Positions 4,854-8,671 of a stretch of 8,671 bases of DNA are shown piece after piece. The position numbers and the translations under genes are program-made. The notes beneath the pieces are model-generated. The model made no database searches. It was not told where the DNA came from and worked only from the letters and a program-made list of their open reading frames with translations. Each line of letters opens with the position of its first letter. Positions within the stretch are counted from its first letter, which is position 1. The stretch lies in the NCBI GenBank assembly GCA_048421225.1, contig DBFNRV010000016.1, positions 1-8,671 of the forward strand, written 5' to 3'. This stretch comes from UMGS946 sp048421225 (lineage in GTDB: Bacteria; Bacillota; Clostridia; Christensenellales; CAG-138).

Positions 4854-5960
4854 ATGAAACGGATGAAGAGATTATTCTCAATCGTTATGGCAGCCCTAAT
4901 GGTGCTGTGCATGACGGCAACCGCCCTGGCTACCGAACCGGTCGCACCAACCCCTATTGGGATCGGCACGGACACCCCGGGCGCGCAGCAAAACGTGACA
5001 AAGACATGGACCGCCGCGTCTATCCACCAGCTCAATGACACCGAAGAATTCAACTTTTTACTTCAGTATGGTGGCGCTACCCCGGTTGGCACCAACCCTA
5101 CCGCCGTGCCACAGTACAATAATGCCGATTTTGACGAAAAAGCGGTAGAAATCACACATACATGGCAAACCAGCGCGACGGTCAACCCGGACGGAAGCGC
5201 GTCCGCCTCAAATTCGCTGGGCTTTGCATCGCTCTTTAGTGGGATAACTTTCTCAGCACCGGGCGCTTATAACTTTACGCTGGAAGAGATTGAGGGAGAG
5301 AACCCCAACGTCGTATACAGCGACGCCGTATTTAACATAACGGTGTATGTAGCCTGGGTGTTGGATGATAACGGCTATCCGACAAACCAGCTGGCTATCA
5401 CCGGCATCGTAACCAACAATGAAGCGGGCGAAAAGCAGGCAAGCGGCCCTGCCTTCCCCAATACGGCGGCAGGCGCGGCAAACCTTATGGTATCAAAGCA
5501 CGTAACGGGCAACGCAGCCAATGTAAACGACTATTTTGAGTTTGAGGTAGATATCACCGGCGGCGCTACCGGCACGTACGCTATAAGCTATGTGGGTAAC
5601 ACCTACACTCCCGCAAATCCCACCACTATCACAGCTGGAACTAAGGCCACGATTCACCTGAAGCACGGCGAATCGTTTACAATTCTTAACCTGCCAGTTG
5701 GCGCGGCCTACAGCGTGACTGAAACCGACGCCCTTGGATACGACGCAACAACAATAGACGGTGAAGCGGCGAATGAAGACCGCTCCATAACCGGTGTTAT
5801 CGCTGATGGCGGCGTAATCGTAGCCTATGTAAACAGCAAGACGTTCACACCGCCCACCGGACTGTTTATGGACATAATGCCATACGCCCTGATCTTCGGC
5901 GCAGCGGCGATCGGCGCCGTAGCGTTCATAATCCGCCGCCGCCGCGTATCGGAATATTAA
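4854..5960 (+). CDS. Major pilin (FctA/Spy0128-like shaft subunit) with PPTG sorting signal
   Basis: This 368-residue protein has a signal peptide at residues 1-27 (MKRMKRLF, hydrophobic core, ALA|TEP). Domain 1, about 46-206, is of the Spy0128/FctA pilin type, with VTKTW (K50), the FTLEEIEG motif (E144/E145) and FPN (N203) placed for a Lys-Asn isopeptide bond with a catalytic Glu. Domain 2, about 211-328, is DUF7601/CnaB-like, with K215, E290 and N327. The sorting signal TPPTG (332-336) is followed by a helix at about 342-360 and an RRRR tail. The ATG at 4854 is chosen because GGAGG lies 11 nt upstream and the signal peptide then starts normally; an in-frame TTG at 4836 precedes the ribosome site. 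It stands between the SipA-like gene and the sortase, as fctA does in streptococci. Domain 2 clearly resembles the C-terminal domain of the first pilin in the operon. Confidence 0.88.
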   Translation: MKRMKRLFSIVMAALMVLCMTATALATEPVAPTPIGIGTDTPGAQQNVTKTWTAASIHQLNDTEEFNFLLQYGGATPVGTNPTAVPQYNNADFDEKAVEITHTWQTSATVNPDGSASASNSLGFASLFSGITFSAPGAYNFTLEEIEGENPNVVYSDAVFNITVYVAWVLDDNGYPTNQLAITGIVTNNEAGEKQASGPAFPNTAAGAANLMVSKHVTGNAANVNDYFEFEVDITGGATGTYAISYVGNTYTPANPTTITAGTKATIHLKHGESFTILNLPVGAAYSVTETDALGYDATTIDGEAANEDRSITGVIADGGVIVAYVNSKTFTPPTGLFMDIMPYALIFGAAAIGAVAFIIRRRRVSEY

Positions 5961-5987
5961 GCGATTAAACGGTTAAGCGGCAGGAGC

Positions 5988-6015
5988 GCCTTTCTCCGCG
6001 GGATAGGGGAGAGGC
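5988..6015 (+). promoter_or_regulatory. Intercistronic stem-loop between major pilin and sortase
   Basis: A 10-bp stem pairs GCCTTTCTCC (5988-5997) with 6006-6015, including two G-U pairs, around an 8-nt loop. It fills the only sizeable gap inside the downstream half of the operon and has no following T-run. It may protect the pilin mRNA 3' end or reduce read-through to the sortase, giving more pilin than enzyme. This role is inferred. Confidence 0.5.
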
Positions 6016-6046
6016 CCGGGGTACGGAAAGGAAGGCTTAAATCGGT

Positions 6047-6799
6047 ATGGCGCGGATAGCGGACAGGATAATAAACTTTGTTATTTCCCTTCTGCTCTTA
6101 GGCACGGTGTGTTACGCGGGGTATGCCCTGTGGGACACATGGAGCGTGCTCGACAGCGCCAAGTCGGTTCAGAGAAAGCTTTTGCCGTACAAGCCGACGG
6201 AAACGGAGGATCTTGAAGCAAGCTTTGAACAGCTTCTAAAGATAAATCCGGACGTGTGCGCCTGGATCACCATTGACAACACGGGTATCGACTATCCGGT
6301 AGTACAGGGCGAAACGAACTTTGACTACCTGTCCGCAGACATTTACGGAAACCATTCATCCGGAGGGAGTATTTTTCTGGATAGCGGAAACAGCCGCGAC
6401 CTGAGAGACGATTACTCCATCCTGATGGGACATCACATGCAGGGCGGCGCAATGTTCGGCGACGTGGACCTGTTCAGGGACGAGCGGTTCTTCCGCGCCA
6501 ACTACACAGGCGCCCTGCATGCGCCCGACAGGTCGATGCGGCTCGAAATCGTAAGCATAATCCAGGCGGACGCATACGACAGGGCAATATACGGCGTGCC
6601 AATAGCCGCGCAGAGCGGGAAAGCCGCGCTGATCTCAAGGATAGACGAGCTTGCGATCTATACCCGCGGCGATCCATTGGGCATGGGGGATCAGATAATT
6701 GCCCTGTCCACCTGTTCCTCGGATTATACAAACGCAAGACTCCTGCTGATTTGCCGCGTAACCGGGGAAAGCAAAGCGGAGGAAGGAAGTGAGGATTAA
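6047..6799 (+). CDS. srtB: Class B sortase (pilin polymerase)
   Basis: This 250-residue membrane-anchored transpeptidase joins pilins by cutting the sorting motif between Thr and Gly and transferring the acyl chain to an amine. An N-terminal helix at about 8-28 anchors it with the catalytic domain outside. Motifs typical of class B are seen: WITIDNTGIDYPVVQG (73-88), the His box MGHHMQGGAMFGD (127-139, catalytic H129), the Cys box LSTCSSDYTNARLLL (220-234) with nucleophile C223, and R231 as the oxyanion Arg. All three active residues are present. In Streptococcus pyogenes the FCT pilus polymerase (SrtC2) is also of class B, and the neighbours here are the same. An AAGGAAGG site lies 11 nt before the ATG. 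The stop is 5 nt from the next gene. Confidence 0.93.
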   Translation: MARIADRIINFVISLLLLGTVCYAGYALWDTWSVLDSAKSVQRKLLPYKPTETEDLEASFEQLLKINPDVCAWITIDNTGIDYPVVQGETNFDYLSADIYGNHSSGGSIFLDSGNSRDLRDDYSILMGHHMQGGAMFGDVDLFRDERFFRANYTGALHAPDRSMRLEIVSIIQADAYDRAIYGVPIAAQSGKAALISRIDELAIYTRGDPLGMGDQIIALSTCSSDYTNARLLLICRVTGESKAEEGSED

Positions 6800-6804
6800 T
6801 ATTT

Positions 6805-7419
6805 ATGTTAAAGAAGCTTATTAAGGGCACAGCGATCATAGCGGCGGCGTTTGCTTTTTTCCTCAGCATAACGCCCGGGGCGGCCTTTGCGGCGGCGCGG
6901 GACGCCGAGGCCAGGATAATGATAACCAAGCATATTTCCGGCATAGAGGAGACGGATGAGGTTTTCGCTTTTCAGATAATCGCCGACGACGAAGCCTTCC
7001 CAATGCCGGATAATCCGGAAGTTACCATTGCGGGAGAGGGGAAGGCTTCGTTCGATATCTCCTATGGCGAGGTCGGCATATATACCTATACCGTGCGTGA
7101 AATCGCGGGAAGCGGCGAATACTGTACATATGACGACACCGTCTACGCCGTATCGGTCTATGTGCTCTGGGATGAGGAGAATGGAAAACTGGATACCGTT
7201 GTGGTCTGCGCTGATGAAAACGACTATAAAACAGAAGCGGTCTTTACCAACGTATATACGCCACCAGTTCCGCCTCCAACGCCAACGCCTACACCGCCGC
7301 CGGCTCCGACGACCGGAGACGCCAGTAAGCTTGTTCAGGGGCTGGCATTGACGGCCATTGCAGCGATATGCATATTTGCAGCGTCCTATCTGTTGAAAAG
7401 AAGAAGGACTCAAGCGTGA
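6805..7419 (+). CDS. Small basal/minor pilin (FctB-like position) with PTTG sorting signal
   Basis: This 204-residue exported protein has a signal peptide at about 1-29 (MLKKLIKG, hydrophobic core, AAFA|A). A single Spy0128/FctA-type domain spans about 36-150: ITKHISG (K42), YTYTVREIAGSGEY (E99), the SVYVLWDEENGKL strand pair, and VFTNVY (N149), so an internal Lys-Asn bond is expected. A proline-rich stalk (residues 153-168) leads to APTTGD (167-172), a helix at about 177-197 and a KRRR tail. The stalk and the sorting motif, distinct from the PPTG of the other two pilins, are what a wall-anchoring base subunit would need to cross the peptidoglycan. This mirrors fctB, the last gene of streptococcal FCT islands. 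GAGG lies 10 nt before the ATG. The base role is inferred. Confidence 0.85.
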   Translation: MLKKLIKGTAIIAAAFAFFLSITPGAAFAAARDAEARIMITKHISGIEETDEVFAFQIIADDEAFPMPDNPEVTIAGEGKASFDISYGEVGIYTYTVREIAGSGEYCTYDDTVYAVSVYVLWDEENGKLDTVVVCADENDYKTEAVFTNVYTPPVPPPTPTPTPPPAPTTGDASKLVQGLALTAIAAICIFAASYLLKRRRTQA

Positions 7420-7503
7420 TATACATGTCCGGCTTATGCCGGGGCGGCATTATAAACGGCGCTTGCCGCAGGGCAGCCGCTTAACAGCGGAGCGCGCATA
7501 GGG

Positions 7504-7540
7504 CGTCCGGTTCCCACCTCCAGGGGGACCGGACGTTTTA
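7504..7540 (+). terminator. Rho-independent terminator of the pilus operon
   Basis: A 12-bp stem pairs CGTCCGGTTCCC (7504-7515) with 7524-7535, with one G-U pair and an 8-nt loop, followed at once by TTTTA. It lies about 85 nt after the last pilin stop. Two small hairpins (7429-7442 and 7477-7490) precede it. Confidence 0.88.
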
Positions 7541-7555
7541 TCGCCACAGGCGATT

Positions 7556-7582
7556 CGTAATGCGCTTGCTCAGCGCATTACG
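7556..7582. repeat. Terminal stem-loop of the 7552-8019 element
   Basis: An 11-bp perfect inverted repeat, CGTAATGCGCT (7556-7566) with 7572-7582, surrounds a 5-nt loop. The right arm overlaps the start of repeat copy 2. Confidence 0.7.
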
Positions 7583-7592
7583 AGTTTAACTC

Positions 7593-7639
7593 GCAAAATG
7601 CGGCCCTCGGCTGCAAGCAGCTATCGGGCCGTATTTTGC
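7593..7639 (+). repeat. Branched stem-loop of repeat copy 2
   Basis: GCAAAATGCGGCCC (7593-7606) pairs with 7626-7639, with one G-U pair. GCTGC (7610-7614) pairs with GCAGC (7617-7621) inside. Six of the 14 outer pairs and one of the 5 inner pairs differ from copy 1, all preserving pairing, while the unpaired TCG before the inner stem is unchanged. Confidence 0.85.
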
Positions 7640-7801
7640 TCTCAAGGTATCAAAAGCCTGCGCGCATGTCGCAGGCGTTTGATGGATTATACTTTTTTGG
7701 TATGCTCAAGACTTGTGTTGCCCGTACTAATTTGGGATGGGTTTCAAGCTTGCGGTTATTCATCCAAGTCTAATGCTATCCCATTGCATTTTTTTGGAGT
7801 T

Positions 7802-7833
7802 CTTAGAACCTTTTTTGCAAAAAAGGTTCTAAG
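7802..7833. repeat. 32-bp perfect palindrome, second copy
   Basis: This is identical to 217-248, including the six bases before it (GGAGTT) and the segment after it (AAGCCGCCGGAGGCACAGCC). Confidence 0.8.
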
Positions 7834-7874
7834 CCGCCGGAGGCACAGCCGACATGCGCGGCCAAAATTACACC

Positions 7875-7911
7875 TTGCGGACGCGTGAGCGGTGAGCGAA
7901 CGCGTCCGCAA
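7875..7911. repeat. Long inverted repeat in the intergenic element
   Basis: A perfect 12-bp pair, TTGCGGACGCGT (7875-7886) with 7900-7911, has a 13-nt loop. Confidence 0.65.
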
Positions 7912-7914
7912 AAC

Positions 7915-7942
7915 TCAAAAAACGGAGCAATCCGTTTTTTGA
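7915..7942. terminator. Bidirectional terminator-like hairpin
   Basis: TCAAAAAACGGA (7915-7926), loop GCAA, then the exact complement (7931-7942). The core CGGA/TCCG is flanked by A6 on one side and T6 on the other, so it can end transcripts on both strands. On the minus strand it would serve the HdeD-family gene that ends at 8022, and on the plus strand it would act as a backstop for the pilus operon. A 6-bp hairpin (7943-7957) follows directly. Confidence 0.55.
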
Positions 7943-7968
7943 ACCGCCTATGGCGGTAAGCGGTAATA

Positions 7969-8015
7969 GGTTCTAAGCCGCCGGAGGCACAGCCGACATG
8001 CGGGCCTAAATTACG
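7969..8015 (+). repeat. Partial third copy of the repeat tail
   Basis: This carries the module GGTTCTAAG-CCGCCGGAGGCAC-AGCCGACATGCG...TTACG, matching 240-287 and 7825-7871, but without the left half of the palindrome or the upstream stem-loops. Confidence 0.75.
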
Positions 8016-8021
8016 AATCCG

Positions 8022-8555
8022 CTACAGCAGCCGCTTGGAGAACAGGCCGCTAATGATGTAAACCGCGCCCTGAACAACAAAGTTGAGTCCTACAAGAATT
8101 GTCATGGTAATAAGCGTGGCAAGCGGCTCGAACAGAGAGATTACGCCAAGCGCGGTAACGATTATGCCAAGCGCGAGAAACCAGCCCCAGCCCCTGACGC
8201 CAGCCTTTTTTATATCTACAGAGCCAACAATTCTGGCTATTCCTGTAAACAGCAGCCACATCGAGAATAAAAGCGGCAGCGCGGCGGCCGCGAGTATCTG
8301 ATTAAACATCAAAAACAGCGCCAGCACAATGGTTAGTATTCCGTCTGCAAGAATCCAGCCCGCTCCTGTAATGAATTTATTCCATCTGGCGAATACGATG
8401 ACATCGACAATGCCTGACAGAAGCATGATAATGCCCAGCATCAGCGACATGGACGCCACGCCAACGGCGGGATTGATGAGAATATAAATCCCAGCGATAA
8501 GAAGCAGAATACCCGATATAATCCACAGCACCCTAATGACAGCATTATTTTTCAT
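8022..8555 (-). CDS. HdeD/DUF308-family membrane protein
   Basis: This 177-residue protein has six hydrophobic helices in three helix-pair repeats. The first (about GIYILINPAVGVASM, 22-36) and third (GVISLFEPLATLITM, 137-151) share an N/E-P motif and spacing, as in DUF308 proteins. HdeD of Escherichia coli is linked to acid resistance at high cell density; in Gram-positive bacteria the family role is unknown, so only membrane location is confident here. ATG 8555-8553 is chosen since AGGAGG lies 8 nt upstream; the in-frame GTG at 8561 is too close to that site. A consensus promoter lies just upstream. The gene converges on the pilus operon and ends 2 nt from the TIR of the intergenic element. 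Confidence 0.88.
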   Translation of the reverse strand: MKNNAVIRVLWIISGILLLIAGIYILINPAVGVASMSLMLGIIMLLSGIVDVIVFARWNKFITGAGWILADGILTIVLALFLMFNQILAAAALPLLFSMWLLFTGIARIVGSVDIKKAGVRGWGWFLALGIIVTALGVISLFEPLATLITMTILVGLNFVVQGAVYIISGLFSKRLL

Positions 8556-8598
8556 TGCCACAGCCTCCTATTAATGAATTATTTGCACTTACAACCAA

Positions 8599-8627
8599 AT
8601 TATAACATTGTATCTATAATATGTCAA
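8599..8627 (-). promoter_or_regulatory. Consensus sigma-A promoter of the HdeD-family gene
   Basis: On the minus strand, TTGACA (8627-8622) and TATAAT (8604-8599) are both perfect matches, 17 bp apart. The start codon is about 45 nt downstream of the -10 box, with AGGAGG in between. Strong constitutive expression is expected. Confidence 0.9.
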
Positions 8628-8671
8628 CGAATTTAAAAGCCCCTACTAAGCAATTATTTATTCGACACTTT

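Larger units (their letters stand above)
7578..7871 (+). repeat. Dispersed hairpin-rich intergenic repeat, copy 2
   Basis: This copy has the same modules and orientation as 1-288. The stem-loop at 7593-7639 has a 14-bp stem (one G-U pair) plus nested GCTGC/GCAGC, with a sequence different from copy 1 but the same fold. The stem-loop at 7649-7683 has one mismatch. The palindrome (7802-7833) is identical to copy 1. The spacer between (about 7696-7790) is unrelated to that in copy 1. An apparent 96-codon frame across it reads through the hairpins and is not taken as a gene. Confidence 0.85.
7552..8019. mobile_element. 468-bp MITE-like intergenic element with 10-bp terminal inverted repeats
   Basis: GATTCGTAAT (7552-7561) and its exact complement ATTACGAATC (8010-8019) bound a gene-free block made almost wholly of hairpins. 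It contains repeat copy 2 (7578-7871), two further stem-loops (7875-7942) and a third copy of the repeat tail (7969-8015). It fills the gap between the pilus terminator and the stop codon of the HdeD gene. I see no transposase and no convincing target-site duplication, so mobility is inferred from the ends and from the second copy at 1-288. Confidence 0.45.

Noticed and set aside
6474..6944. 156-codon antisense frame over sortase and minor pilin
   Set aside because: It spans two real genes, with low-complexity Arg/Ser composition and no ribosome site.
6808..7413. 201-codon antisense frame over the minor pilin
   Set aside because: Its Arg/Cys-rich sequence has no domain pattern, while the sense strand encodes a well-formed pilin with signal peptide and sorting signal.
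7598..7888. 96-codon frame on the plus strand after the pilus operon
   Set aside because: It is a translation of repeat hairpins, has no ribosome site, and its only shared part with copy 1 is the palindrome-derived FFAKKVL.

Overview
The window reads as a chromosomal segment of a Gram-positive bacterium, most likely an anaerobic Clostridia-type member of the Bacillota. The signs are sortase-processed wall proteins, AGGAGG-type ribosome sites, sigma-A-like promoters and an SdpR/SdpI-type pair. The exact genus cannot be told from the sequence. Coding DNA is moderately GC-rich. The stretch at about 1250-1990 is clearly AT-rich.

Layout. (a) 1-288 is a hairpin-rich intergenic repeat; its left end lies outside the window. 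(b) 307-1248, minus strand, is a two-gene operon: an ArsR-family repressor followed by a six-helix SdpI-family membrane protein. Its promoter is overlapped by a perfect 13+13 bp palindromic operator. (c) 1340-2127 is AT-rich, with several inverted repeats, a weak 56-codon ORF and the probable pilus promoter. Immediately before the first pilin there is an unrecognised small ORF of up to 49 codons. (d) 2128-7419, plus strand, is a compact pilus operon: large ancillary/tip pilin, small charged helical protein of unknown function, catalytically dead signal-peptidase-like protein, major pilin, class B sortase and a small basal pilin. A strong terminator follows at 7504-7540. (e) 7552-8019 is a 468-bp hairpin-rich element bounded by perfect 10-bp inverted repeats and containing a second copy of the repeat at 1-288. 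(f) 8022-8555, minus strand, is an HdeD/DUF308 membrane protein with a consensus promoter.

How the genes work together. The order ancillary pilin - SipA-like protein - major pilin - class B sortase - minor pilin matches the FCT pilus islands of Streptococcus pyogenes (cpa, sipA, fctA, srtC2, fctB). The first two pilins end in PPTG sorting motifs and share a C-terminal domain. The last has a proline-rich stalk and a different motif (PTTG). This suggests that the local sortase polymerises the PPTG proteins and that the last protein links the fibre to the wall. Each pilin has Lys/Glu/Asn residues placed as in domains with internal isopeptide bonds.

The points most worth following up are: (1) the two repeat copies keep the same stem-loop although 7 of 19 base pairs differ, every change being compensated; (2) the TIR-bounded element at 7552-8019; (3) loss of both catalytic residues in the signal-peptidase homologue; (4) the small proteins or leader ORFs inside and just upstream of the pilus operon.
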